Source: Pseudomonas persica (GTDB lineage Bacteria; Pseudomonadota; Gammaproteobacteria; Pseudomonadales; Pseudomonadaceae). From it: a stretch of DNA of 64,000 nucleotides. This document shows, piece by piece, positions 54,102 to 62,997 of the stretch; within the stretch, counting starts at the first letter, position 1, and every line of letters starts with the position of its first letter. Under the pieces are notes generated by a model. That model had not been told where the DNA came from, did not search any database, and saw only the letters and a program-made list of their open reading frames with translations. The stretch is from assembly GCF_900291015.1 (NCBI RefSeq), contig NZ_OLKL01000014.1, forward strand, positions 9,834 through 73,833, read 5' to 3'. The position numbers and the translations under genes were made by a program.

Positions 54102-54881
54102 TCACTCGCCAGGATGATCGCGCAGGAACACCAGGTGGTCCGGTTTCGACTGCTCGGCACTGTAGTAGTAGCCCTGTACATCGAACTGCTTGAGTTGCTG
54201 CGGGTCGTTGATGCGCTGCTGGATGACGAAGCGGCTCATCATGCCGCGGGCTTTCTTGGCGTAGAAGCTGATGATCTTGTACTGGCCGTTCTTCAGGTCC
54301 TTGAAGTCGACGTTGATTACCCGGGCCTTGAGCGCACTGCGTTTCACCGCGCTGAAGTACTCGTTGCTGGCAAGGTTCAACAGCACGTCGTCGCCCTGTT
54401 CGGCCAGGGCCTGGTTCAGCCATTCGCTGATGCGCGTGCCCCAGAAGGCGTACAGGTCCTTGCCGCGGGCGTTGGCCAGTTTGGTGCCCATTTCCAGGCG
54501 GTAGGGCTGCATCAGGTCAAGCGGACGCAGCAGGCCGTACAGGCCCGAGAGCATGCGCAGGTGGTCCTGGGCGTAGCCGAAGTCGTCTTCGTCCAGGCTC
54601 TCGGCGTCGAGGCCGGTGTACACGTCACCCTTGAACGCCAGCAGCGCCTGCTTGGCATTGGCCGGGGTGAAGTCCGGGGTCCAGCTGCCGAAGCGCGCGG
54701 CATTCAGGCCGGCAAGCTTGTCGGACAGGTGCATGAGTTCGCTGATCTGCGCCGGCGACAGGTCGCGCAGCTGCTGGATCAGTGCCTGGGAGTCGTCCAG
54801 GTACTGGGGCAGGGTGAAGCGCTCGGTCACCGGCGGGGTGTCGTAGTCGAGGGTCTTGGCGGGGGAAATCACCGTCAGCAT
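54102..54881 (-). CDS. yaaA: Peroxide stress protein YaaA (UPF0246)
   Basis: A 259-residue cytoplasmic protein of the YaaA family, which lowers free iron and limits DNA damage under peroxide stress in E. coli. Signatures: [17 protein letters not shown] at the start, then [20 protein letters not shown] and [18 protein letters not shown] 54881 is used as it matches the universal [12 protein letters not shown] start; an in-frame codon 18 bp earlier is less likely. It is divergent from the deacetylase-like gene. Confidence 0.93.
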   Translation of the reverse strand: MLTVISPAKTLDYDTPPVTERFTLPQYLDDSQALIQQLRDLSPAQISELMHLSDKLAGLNAARFGSWTPDFTPANAKQALLAFKGDVYTGLDAESLDEDDFGYAQDHLRMLSGLYGLLRPLDLMQPYRLEMGTKLANARGKDLYAFWGTRISEWLNQALAEQGDDVLLNLASNEYFSAVKRSALKARVINVDFKDLKNGQYKIISFYAKKARGMMSRFVIQQRINDPQQLKQFDVQGYYYSAEQSKPDHLVFLRDHPGE

Positions 54882-55018
54882 CGGGTCGGCTCCTGGCATC
54901 GTTGGCCGGGGATTCTACGGGTTGGGCGGGGCAAGTCCAAACTATGGCGACGATAGTCACAGACCATGGCCGGTGCAGGCGTTATAGTGCGCGTTTCGCC
55001 GTTGCGGAGCCTTCAACC

Positions 55019-56146
55019 GTGCGCATTGCCTCTGCCTTGCTGGCCGCTCTGCTGAGCCTGGCCGTGCAAGCCGCCCCGTCACCCCAGGTGAGCCTGGATC
55101 GCAGCCTGTGGCCCGAGCAGCTGGACAGCCCGGCGCTGTTCGATGTGGCCTCGCGGGCCGAAATCCTCTCGTTCGCCCAGGTGCTGCACGAAAGCGAGTT
55201 GCTGGACGACGCAGCGCTGGCGGCACGCCTGGGGCTGCGACAGATCAACCTGCAGAAGGTGCGCCTGGTGCGGGCGCGCATGTGGCAGCGCTTGTGGGAG
55301 GGTTATCAACAGGCTCAGCGCAGTTGCGAGCAGGATGCGTCGTTCTGTTATCCGGTAACGTCGATGGCGGAGCTGCGTACACAAGCGGCCACGTTCGCTG
55401 CCGATGTTGGCACTTTCTACACCGCCTGGATCGAGCCCAGCCACCAGTTCCATGTGCGTTACCTGGACGAGCAGCTGCGCAAGGCGGCGTTGCTGCCACA
55501 GACCAGCAGCGAGGTGCAGCGGCTGTCCTCGCGCGAGCGCAATGGGGATGAACTGAACGACCGCATGTTCCTGCTGACCTTCGTCGGTGGGCCGGGGGCG
55601 GAGAGCGGCAGTACCGACCTGCTGGCCGATTACCTGCGCCGGCAAAAGCTTGAAGGCACCTTCTTCGTGCTCGGCAACCGCCTGCAGCAACGCCGCGACG
55701 CCGGGGCGGCGAATGCTTTGCGCCAGCTCTACGGCGGGCAGTGCGTGGGAATACAGGGGTGGGAGTACCGCTCCCATGCGCAGTGGACCGATTGGCAGGA
55801 CTCGCTGCGGCGTAGCCAGGCGCGGGTGCAGGCCGACCTGTCGGAGCAGTACGTGCCATTGTTCCGGCCGCCTTATGGGCAACGTCGTACCGATGGCGAG
55901 GCATTCATGGCCAGCCAGCAGTTGCAGGTGTCATTGTGGGACATCGATGCTCAGGATGATGGCGCACTGAACGCCGAGGCCTCGGCGCAGCGGGTACTGA
56001 CCTTGATGCTGCTGTGGCGCAAGGGGGTGATCCAGTTCCATGACAGCCTGCCCAAGGCGCAGCCGGCGGTGGAGTGGTTGTTGCGCAATACGGCGCAGAG
56101 CGGGATTGGTTGGGAAGATTGCCAGGGATATGCCAACCGGGGGTGA
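55019..56146 (+). CDS. Polysaccharide deacetylase-like protein with degenerate motif 1
   Basis: About 375 residues, exported: the signal peptide ends near residue 18 (LAVQAAPS). A helical N-terminal part (20-180) precedes a NodB/CE4-like domain. Its motif 1 reads LTFVGGPGAES (residues 186-196) instead of TFDDGP, so the catalytic and metal-binding Asp residues are missing. Motif 2 is also unclear (EYRSHAQW). Motif 3 RPPYG (283-287), WDIDAQD (307-313) and IQFHDS (338-343) are kept. GTG 55019 has a GGAG ribosome-binding site. It lies one gene from algD, but a link to alginate is speculative. It may bind rather than deacetylate sugars. Confidence 0.75.
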   Translation: MRIASALLAALLSLAVQAAPSPQVSLDRSLWPEQLDSPALFDVASRAEILSFAQVLHESELLDDAALAARLGLRQINLQKVRLVRARMWQRLWEGYQQAQRSCEQDASFCYPVTSMAELRTQAATFAADVGTFYTAWIEPSHQFHVRYLDEQLRKAALLPQTSSEVQRLSSRERNGDELNDRMFLLTFVGGPGAESGSTDLLADYLRRQKLEGTFFVLGNRLQQRRDAGAANALRQLYGGQCVGIQGWEYRSHAQWTDWQDSLRRSQARVQADLSEQYVPLFRPPYGQRRTDGEAFMASQQLQVSLWDIDAQDDGALNAEASAQRVLTLMLLWRKGVIQFHDSLPKAQPAVEWLLRNTAQSGIGWEDCQGYANRG

Positions 56147-56151
56147 GAGGG

Positions 56152-56192
56152 GGCTGCTGTGCAGCCCATCGCGGGTAAGCCAGCTCCCACAG
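56152..56192. repeat. Single REP element, GCCGGC-like class
   Basis: GGCTGCTGTGCAGCCC extension followed by ATCGCGGGTAAGCCAGCTCC and the CCACAGG tail. The core stem has mismatches. The rest of 56193-56511 holds a run of A/T-rich sequence around 56290-56345 and the phoH-like gene's promoter area, with no other feature seen. Confidence 0.7.
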
Positions 56193-56511
56193 GTACCGTG
56201 CATGGCTTGCTGGCGATGGCTCCTGCAATGCCAGCCTGATTTTTGACTTTAGTCCTCACGCGCCCCCGCGCCAACCCCTGTTCGTCATTTGGAAAAATAA
56301 ACTTCACCCACACGTAAAAAGACTTTTTTTAGTCATCATTTTTGCGGTATGAAGAAACCAGACAGCCGATTCCTGCAGCACAGGTGGCGTCATCCAGGCC
56401 CACCTAGCCAGGTTCGCTTCCCGCCCGTAACAACGCGGATACGGGGACAGCGGCAGTCACTCTGCGGCGTAACAGACCACGCCGTGTGGCTTCGACATAA
56501 GGTGACCGAGT

Positions 56512-57906
56512 ATGGATGACCAAGGACGCAACCCTTCCTCCAGCAAGCCTATCCTGTATGTGCTCGATACCAACGTCCTGATTCACGACCCTAACGCGTT
56601 ACTGAACTTCGAGGAGCACCATGTCGCCATCCCGATGACGGTGCTGGAGGAACTCGACAAGCTCAAGACCGGCAAACAGTCCATCGCCGCCGAATGCCGC
56701 CAGGCCATTCGCCTGATCGACCAGACCCTTGGTGACGCTTCACCCAGCGATGTCGAGCAGGGCGTGCCGATCCAGCGTGGCAAGAGCGGGCCCAAGGGCT
56801 TCCTGTCCATCCTGATGACTCCGCGCAACGAGCCGAACAAGCTGCTGCCGGAAAACCTCAACGACAACATCATCATCAACCAGTTGCTCGAAGTACGGGC
56901 CCGGCGCACCGACCTGGACGTTGTGCTGGTCACCAAAGACATCAACATGCGCCTGAAGGCGCGTGCCTGTGGCATCGCGGCCGAGGACTACAGCACCGAC
57001 CAGCTGGTCGACGACGTGTCCTTGCTGTCCAAGGGCTACCATTCGGTCACTGGCTCGTTCTGGGACCGGGTGAGCAAGGTCGATACCCGCCAGGAGCGTG
57101 GCCGCACCTGGCACCGCGTGCAATTGATCGACAACCTGCCGGCGGTTCACGTCAACGAGTTCATCATCGATGAACAGGGCTTTGTCGGCTGGATCAAGGG
57201 TATCCGCAACGATGAGCTGCTGTTGCTCGACCTGCACCAGGAACCGCTGCTGCACCAGGAAGCCTGGGGGCTGAAGCCGCGGGACATCCACCAGAGCCTG
57301 GCGCTGTTCGCCCTGCTCGACCCGGATATCCACCTGGTCAACCTGACCGGTGCCGCCGGCTCCGGCAAGACCATCCTGGCCCTGGCCGCGGCCATCGAGC
57401 AGACCATGGTCAGCAAGCGCTACCGGCGCATCATCGCCACCCGCAGTGTGCAGGGGCTGGACCAGGAGATCGGCTTCCTGCCGGGCACCGAGGCCGAGAA
57501 GATGGAGCCTTGGCTGGGCGCTATCACCGACAACCTCGAAGCCTTGCACATGGATGATGAAAGCACCCATGGCAGCGTCGAGTACATCCTCGAGCGTGTG
57601 CCGTTGCAGTTCAAGTCGCTGAACTACATTCGCGGTCGTAGTTTCCAGCAGAGCCTGATCCTGATTGACGAGTGCCAGAACCTCACGCCGCACCAGATGA
57701 AAACCATCATCACCCGTGCCGGCTCGGGTTCCAAAGTGGTCTGCCTGGGCAACCTTGCGCAGATTGACACCCCCTACCTGTCCGCGACCAGCTCGGGCCT
57801 GACCTACCTGACCGAGCGTTTCAAGGACTTCCCCCACGGCGTGCACATCACCCTGCAGGGTGTGCCACGTTCGGTGCTGGCCGAGTACGCCGAGTCGCAT
57901 CTGTAA
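56512..57906 (+). CDS. PIN domain-PhoH family ATPase
   Basis: A 464-residue fusion. The N-terminal PIN nuclease domain (about 13-150) has acidic residues in YVLDTNVLIHD. The C-terminal PhoH-type ATPase (about 260-455) has Walker A GAAGSGKT at 280-287 and Walker B LILIDECQN (Asp386-Glu387). This is the PhoH2/YlaK architecture, in which an RNA helicase-like motor is joined to a PIN ribonuclease. The N-terminal Asp and Glu residues are kept, so activity on RNA is likely. Its target is unknown. It is monocistronic, followed by a UUCG-loop hairpin. Confidence 0.92.
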   Translation: MDDQGRNPSSSKPILYVLDTNVLIHDPNALLNFEEHHVAIPMTVLEELDKLKTGKQSIAAECRQAIRLIDQTLGDASPSDVEQGVPIQRGKSGPKGFLSILMTPRNEPNKLLPENLNDNIIINQLLEVRARRTDLDVVLVTKDINMRLKARACGIAAEDYSTDQLVDDVSLLSKGYHSVTGSFWDRVSKVDTRQERGRTWHRVQLIDNLPAVHVNEFIIDEQGFVGWIKGIRNDELLLLDLHQEPLLHQEAWGLKPRDIHQSLALFALLDPDIHLVNLTGAAGSGKTILALAAAIEQTMVSKRYRRIIATRSVQGLDQEIGFLPGTEAEKMEPWLGAITDNLEALHMDDESTHGSVEYILERVPLQFKSLNYIRGRSFQQSLILIDECQNLTPHQMKTIITRAGSGSKVVCLGNLAQIDTPYLSATSSGLTYLTERFKDFPHGVHITLQGVPRSVLAEYAESHL

Positions 57907-57914
57907 CCTTTGTC

Positions 57915-57936
57915 GCCGGGCGGTTCGCCGCCCGGC
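57915..57936 (+). terminator. UUCG-loop hairpin after the PhoH gene
   Basis: GCCGGGCGG TTCG CCGCCCGGC, 9-bp perfect stem and an extra-stable tetraloop 9 bp after the stop codon. No T-run follows, and a REP begins inside it, so it may act as a mRNA 3' end protector or weak terminator. Confidence 0.65.
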
Positions 57937-57965
57937 CCCTTCGCGGGTAAACCCGCTCCCACAGG
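57934..57965. repeat. Single REP element, GCGGGT-stem class
   Basis: A complete single REP whose GGCC head overlaps the UUCG-loop hairpin by three bases, between the phoH-like gene and moaC. Confidence 0.8.
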
Positions 57966-58051
57966 TACAGCGCCTAACCTGTTGACGCAGCCCCCTGCTC
58001 AAACCTGACCCACAGGTTTACACTGCCAGTTCCCTTCACAGGAGCAGAGCA

Positions 58052-58522
58052 GTGCTGACACATCTTGATTCCCAGGGGCGGGCCAACATGGTCGACGTCA
58101 CTGAAAAGGCCGTGACCGAGCGTGAGGCCACCGCCGAGGCGCGGGTGCGCATGTTGCCGCAGACCTTGCAGATGATCGTCGACGGTGAACACCCCAAAGG
58201 CGACGTGTTCGCCGTGGCGCGCATTGCCGGGATCCAGGCGGCGAAAAAGACCAGCGACCTGATCCCGCTGTGCCACCCGCTGATGCTCACCAGCGTCAAG
58301 GTCGAGCTCAGTGCCGAGGGGCAGGACGCCGTGCGCATCGTCGCCCGCTGCAAGCTGGCCGGGCAGACCGGCGTGGAGATGGAGGCGCTGACCGCGGCCA
58401 GCGTGGCCGCGCTGACGATCTATGACATGTGCAAGGCTGTGGATAAAGGTATGGTCATCGAGCAGGTGCGCCTGCTGGAAAAACTCGGCGGCAAGAGCGG
58501 CCACTACAAGGTGGAGGCGTGA
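58052..58522 (+). CDS. moaC: Cyclic pyranopterin monophosphate synthase
   Basis: A 156-residue enzyme of molybdenum cofactor synthesis, acting with MoaA to form cyclic pyranopterin monophosphate from GTP. Signatures: [38 protein letters not shown] with the active-site His, [20 protein letters not shown] and [11 protein letters not shown]. The start is GTG 58052. It overlaps moaD (TGATG). The trio moaC-moaD-moaE is compact; moaA is not in the window. Confidence 0.96.
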
Positions 58523-58767
58523 TGAAGGTCAAGGTGATGTACTTCGCCCGTTACCGCGAACTGTTGGGCGTGGATGCCGAGCGGGTGGAGGGTGCGTTCA
58601 AGGTGCTCGATGATGTGCGCCAGGCCTTGGTGAACAAGGGCGGGCAGTACGAAGTGCTGGCCGAGCAGAACCTCATGTGCGCGCGCAACGAAGAGCTGTG
58701 CAAGCTCGATGAACCGCTGGAAGAGGGCGATGAAGTGGCGTTCTTCCCACCGGTGACCGGAGGCTGA
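58522..58767 (+). CDS. moaD: Molybdopterin synthase small subunit
   Basis: An 81-residue ubiquitin-fold sulfur carrier. It ends PPVTGG, the double-Gly tail that is thiocarboxylated and donates sulfur to make molybdopterin. The conserved [16 protein letters not shown] start and EVAFFPPVTGG end define MoaD. ATG 58522 overlaps the moaC stop. It pairs with moaE, whose start lies 2 bp after its stop. Confidence 0.96.
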   Translation: MKVKVMYFARYRELLGVDAERVEGAFKVLDDVRQALVNKGGQYEVLAEQNLMCARNEELCKLDEPLEEGDEVAFFPPVTGG

Positions 58768-58769
58768 AC

Positions 58770-59216
58770 ATGGCTGTGCGAGTACACGAAGGCGCCTTCG
58801 ACCCGGGGGCCGAGACCAATGCCATGCATGCGGCCAATGTCGGCGTGGGTGCGGTGGTCGGTTTTGTCGGCTATGTGCGGGACTTCAACGATGGCCGCGA
58901 AGTGGCGGGGATGTTCCTCGAGCACTATCCGGGCATGACCGAAAAAGCCCTGGCCAAGATCGTGGTCGAGGCCGAGCAGCGCTGGCCGTTGCTCAAGGTC
59001 GAAGTGCTGCACCGCATCGGTGCGCTGGAGCCGGGCGAGCCGATCGTGTTCGTTGGTGTGGCCAGTGCCCATCGGCAGGCAGCGTTCGAGGCCTGCAACT
59101 TCATCATGGACTACCTGAAGACCCGGGCGCCGTTCTGGAAGAAGGAGAATACCCAGGAAGGGGCAAGGTGGGTGGAAGGGAAGCAGAGTGACCAGGATGC
59201 GGCGGGGCGCTGGTAG
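58770..59216 (+). CDS. moaE: Molybdopterin synthase catalytic subunit
   Basis: A 148-residue enzyme that adds sulfur from MoaD to precursor Z to form molybdopterin. Signatures: GAVVGFVGYVRDFN, LEHYPGMTEKALAKI, and HRIGALEPGEPIVFVGVASAHRQAAF (in part HRIGALEPGEPIVFVG), with the catalytic Lys near the C-terminal KTRAPFWKKEN. It is the last gene of moaCDE. Confidence 0.96.
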   Translation: MAVRVHEGAFDPGAETNAMHAANVGVGAVVGFVGYVRDFNDGREVAGMFLEHYPGMTEKALAKIVVEAEQRWPLLKVEVLHRIGALEPGEPIVFVGVASAHRQAAFEACNFIMDYLKTRAPFWKKENTQEGARWVEGKQSDQDAAGRW

Positions 59217-59231
59217 ATCCTTGTTTGATGG

Positions 59232-59350
59232 CCGGGGCGGAGCCCCGGATCGCCGGCAAGCCAGCTCCCACAGGTACTGCACAGGTTTCGGCAACTGTGC
59301 AGTACCTGTGGGAGCCGGCTTGCCGGCGATTGGGCTGCAAAGCAGCCCCA
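59232..59350. repeat. REP pair, GCCGGC-stem class with outer extensions
   Basis: Inverted copies with inner tails. The outer ends carry GGGGCGGAGCCCC on the left and GGGCTGCAAAGCAGCCC on the right. It lies between convergent moaE and helicase genes and probably serves as their shared end. Confidence 0.9.
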
Positions 59351-59353
59351 GCA

Positions 59354-60811
59354 TCAGTGGTGTTTACGAGGCACCGGCTTCAGTAGCTCATCCGGCGGCA
59401 TTTCACACTTGATCTTGCGCCCCAGCAGCTCTTCGATCGACGGCAGCTGGTACGAGTCGTCCTCGCCGGCAAAGCTGATCGACACACCACTGGTGCCCGC
59501 TCGGCCGGTCCGGCCAATGCGGTGCACGTAGTCGTCCGCGTCTTCCGGCAGGGTGAAGTTGATCACGTGGCTGATGCCATCGATGTGAATACCACGCCCC
59601 GCCACGTCGGTGGCCACCAGCACGGTGATACGCCCTTCGCGGAAGTTCTCCAGGGTACGGATACGCTTGTGCTGTGGCACATCGCCCGACAACTGCGCGG
59701 CATTGATGCCGTCGCGCACCAGCTTTTCCTCGATGCGCCGCACTTCGTCCTTGCGGTTGGCGAACACCATCACCCGTTCCCACTTGTTCTGGGTCACCAG
59801 GTTGTACAGCAGCTTGTACTTGTCGCTGCCGGCCACCGCATACACGTGCTGTTCCACCGTTTCGCTGGCCACGTTCTCCGGCTCGATCTCGACGATGGCC
59901 GGGTTGGTGGTCCACTGCTTGGCCAGGTTCATCACGTCGTCGGTGAAGGTGGCGGAGAACAGCAGGGTCTGGCGCTCGCTTTTCGGCGGCGTCTGGCGAA
60001 TGATCTGGCGCACCTGGGGGATGAAGCCCATGTCGAGCATGCGGTCGGCTTCGTCCAGCACCATGACCTCGACCATGTCCAGGTGCACCTCGCCGCGCTG
60101 GTTGAAGTCCAGCAGACGGCCTGGAGTGGCCACCAAAATGTCGCAGTGGCGCGCTTCCAGGGCCTTGAGCTGCTTGTCGAAGTCCATGCCACCAACGAAG
60201 CTCATCACGTTCAGGCCGGTGTACTTGGTCAGGGCGATGGCGTCCTTGGCGATCTGCACCACCAGCTCGCGGGTGGGCGCGATGATCAGCGCGCGTGGCT
60301 CGCCCATGTAGCGTTCCTTCGGCGGCGGCGTCTGCTGCAGCTGGGAAATGATCGAGATCAGGAACGCCGCAGTCTTGCCGGTACCGGTCTGGGCCCGGCC
60401 GATGGCGTCCTGGCCACGCAGGGTGTAACCCAGCACCTGTGCCTGGATCGGCGTGCAGTATGGGAAGCCCAGGTCGTGGATGGCGTGCATCAGCTCGTTG
60501 GACAGCTTGAAGTCGTGGAAGCGGGTCTTGCCTTCGTGCGGCTCGACCACGAAGTCTTCCGGTTTCCACAGGCTGGCCTGCGGCTTGGGCTTGCGCTCCT
60601 GACGCGGTTTGTCCTTGGCCGGCTTGTCGGCGGCTGGCGTAACGGCGGCGGGCTGTTCAGCCTTGGGGGTGGCGCATGGGGTGGCCGGTTTTGCTGCGGG
60701 CCGGGCTTCGCTGGCGGGCGCGGGTGCAGGCGGCGTTACGCTGGCAGCAGGAGCGCCGGCCTGTGGCGTGGCGTCTCCCTTGCCGAATATTTTCTTGAGT
60801 GCCTTGAGCAC
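59354..60811 (-). CDS. rhlB: DEAD-box RNA helicase, RhlB-like
   Basis: A 485-residue ATP-dependent RNA helicase. A low-complexity Ala/Pro/Lys-rich N-terminal extension covers residues 10-80. The Q motif is [10 protein letters not shown]; motif I is AQTGTGKT (140-147), motif [14 protein letters not shown], motif III SATF, and motif [12 protein letters not shown]. It resembles RhlB of the RNA degradosome, and the charged Ala/Pro extension is typical of Pseudomonas RhlB. RhlE is an alternative name, though position near moaE fits P. putida annotations. It is a single gene. Confidence 0.9.
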   Translation of the reverse strand: MLKALKKIFGKGDATPQAGAPAASVTPPAPAPASEARPAAKPATPCATPKAEQPAAVTPAADKPAKDKPRQERKPKPQASLWKPEDFVVEPHEGKTRFHDFKLSNELMHAIHDLGFPYCTPIQAQVLGYTLRGQDAIGRAQTGTGKTAAFLISIISQLQQTPPPKERYMGEPRALIIAPTRELVVQIAKDAIALTKYTGLNVMSFVGGMDFDKQLKALEARHCDILVATPGRLLDFNQRGEVHLDMVEVMVLDEADRMLDMGFIPQVRQIIRQTPPKSERQTLLFSATFTDDVMNLAKQWTTNPAIVEIEPENVASETVEQHVYAVAGSDKYKLLYNLVTQNKWERVMVFANRKDEVRRIEEKLVRDGINAAQLSGDVPQHKRIRTLENFREGRITVLVATDVAGRGIHIDGISHVINFTLPEDADDYVHRIGRTGRAGTSGVSISFAGEDDSYQLPSIEELLGRKIKCEMPPDELLKPVPRKHH

Positions 60812-60912
60812 GATCGTCTCATCAACTGGTTAAGGAATGTACGCCGGGCAGTGTAATGCAAGATTCAGGCGCGGCGTAGTGGAATAGCCTCACAACTACA
60901 GGCTGCCCTGGC

Positions 60913-61596
<684 letters not shown>

Positions 61597-61705
61597 TTAT
61601 GGCGTGCGTGAAAAGAAGGCGCTGGCAATGATTGTCTGAAAAAGAATGTCGCAACGATACAACTTTCCCTACTTGACGAGCGCTTAAACGCTACAGCCAG
61701 AAATT

Positions 61706-61722
61706 TTGGTACGCGCTTTGCA
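61706..61722 (+). promoter_or_regulatory. Sigma-54 promoter of the aap operon
   Basis: TTGGTACGCGCTTTGCA matches the -24/-12 consensus (YTGGCACG-N4-TTGCW) with one mismatch, and correct 10-bp spacing between GG and GC. It lies 180 bp before aapJ, giving a leader of about 165 nt. Confidence 0.8.
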
Positions 61723-61901
61723 ACTCAACCTGTGATGCAAAGGGCAGGCCGTGACGGTAACACCCTTAGCACGCGAAGGCTGTCACAGAACAGTCCATTG
61801 CGCCATTTGACCCAATAACAAGCCAATACGGGTCGGACACGCCTCAAAAGGGTGCGGTGCAATTCCGGCTCGATACAACAAGAGCGATTTGGAGGTTGTG
61901 A

Positions 61902-62930
61902 ATGAAGATGTTGAAAACCACCCTGGCAGTCCTGACCGCTGCCGCCGCACTGGGCGCCGTGAGCAACGCCCAGGCCGGCGCCACCCTCGATGCGGTAAAG
62001 AAGAAGGGCTTCGTCCAGTGTGGCGTGAGCGACGGTCTCCCAGGCTTCTCGGTACCTGATGCGCAGGGCAAGATCGTTGGCATCGACGCTGACGTGTGCC
62101 GCGCCGTGGCCGCCGCCGTGTTCGGTGACGCCACCAAGGTCAAGTTCAGCCAGCTCAACGCCAAGGAACGCTTCACCGCGCTGCAGTCGGGCGAAGTCGA
62201 CGTGCTGTCGCGCAACACCACCTGGACCAGTTCGCGTGATGCCGGCATGGGCCTGGTATTCGCCGGTGTTACCTACTACGACGGCGTTGGCTTCCTGGCC
62301 AACAAAAAGCTGGGGGTATCCAGCGCCAAGGAACTCGATGGCGCGACCATCTGCATCCAGGCCGGTACCACCACCGAGCTGAACGTGTCGGACTACTTCC
62401 GCGCCAATGGCCTGAAGTACACCCCGATCACCTTCGACACCTCGGACGAGAGTGCCAAATCGCTGGAATCGGGCCGTTGCGACGTGCTGACCTCGGACAA
62501 GTCACAGTTGTTCGCCCAGCGCTCCAAGCTGGCCGCGCCGACCGAGTACGTGGTACTGCCGGAAACCATTTCCAAGGAACCGTTGGGCCCGGTGGTGCGT
62601 AAAGGCGACGAAGAATGGTTCAGCATCGTCAAGTGGACCCTGTTCGCCATGCTCAACTCCGAAGAGGCGGGCGTCACCTCGAAGAATGTCGAGGCCGAAG
62701 CCAAAAGCACCAAGAACCCGGACGTCGCCCGCCTGCTGGGCGCGGATGGCGAGTACGGCAAGGACCTCAAGCTGCCCAAGGACTGGGTAGTGCAAATCGT
62801 GAAGCAAGTCGGTAACTACGGCGAAGTGTTCGAGAAGAACCTGGGCCAGGGCACCGACCTGAAGATCGACCGTGGCATGAACGCCCTGTGGAACAACGGC
62901 GGCATCCAGTACGCGCCACCTGTGCGCTGA
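61902..62930 (+). CDS. aapJ: General amino-acid ABC transporter, binding protein
   Basis: A 342-residue periplasmic solute-binding protein (PBP family 3). The signal peptide ends near residue 26 (VSNAQAGAT). Signatures: DAVKKKGFVQCGVSDGLPGF, IVGIDADVCRAVAAAVF and DVLSRNTTWTSSRDAGMGL. This is the AapJ type of general L-amino-acid transporter. A GGAGG ribosome-binding site precedes the ATG. A sigma-54 promoter upstream suggests nitrogen control. The permease gene aapQ follows 67 bp later. Confidence 0.94.
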   Translation: MKMLKTTLAVLTAAAALGAVSNAQAGATLDAVKKKGFVQCGVSDGLPGFSVPDAQGKIVGIDADVCRAVAAAVFGDATKVKFSQLNAKERFTALQSGEVDVLSRNTTWTSSRDAGMGLVFAGVTYYDGVGFLANKKLGVSSAKELDGATICIQAGTTTELNVSDYFRANGLKYTPITFDTSDESAKSLESGRCDVLTSDKSQLFAQRSKLAAPTEYVVLPETISKEPLGPVVRKGDEEWFSIVKWTLFAMLNSEEAGVTSKNVEAEAKSTKNPDVARLLGADGEYGKDLKLPKDWVVQIVKQVGNYGEVFEKNLGQGTDLKIDRGMNALWNNGGIQYAPPVR

Positions 62931-62997
62931 TGGCTGCACCCTGCGGCGGCATCCCGCCGCCGCAGGCTGTTCGGAACCCTACTGTCCGGGGCACTTC

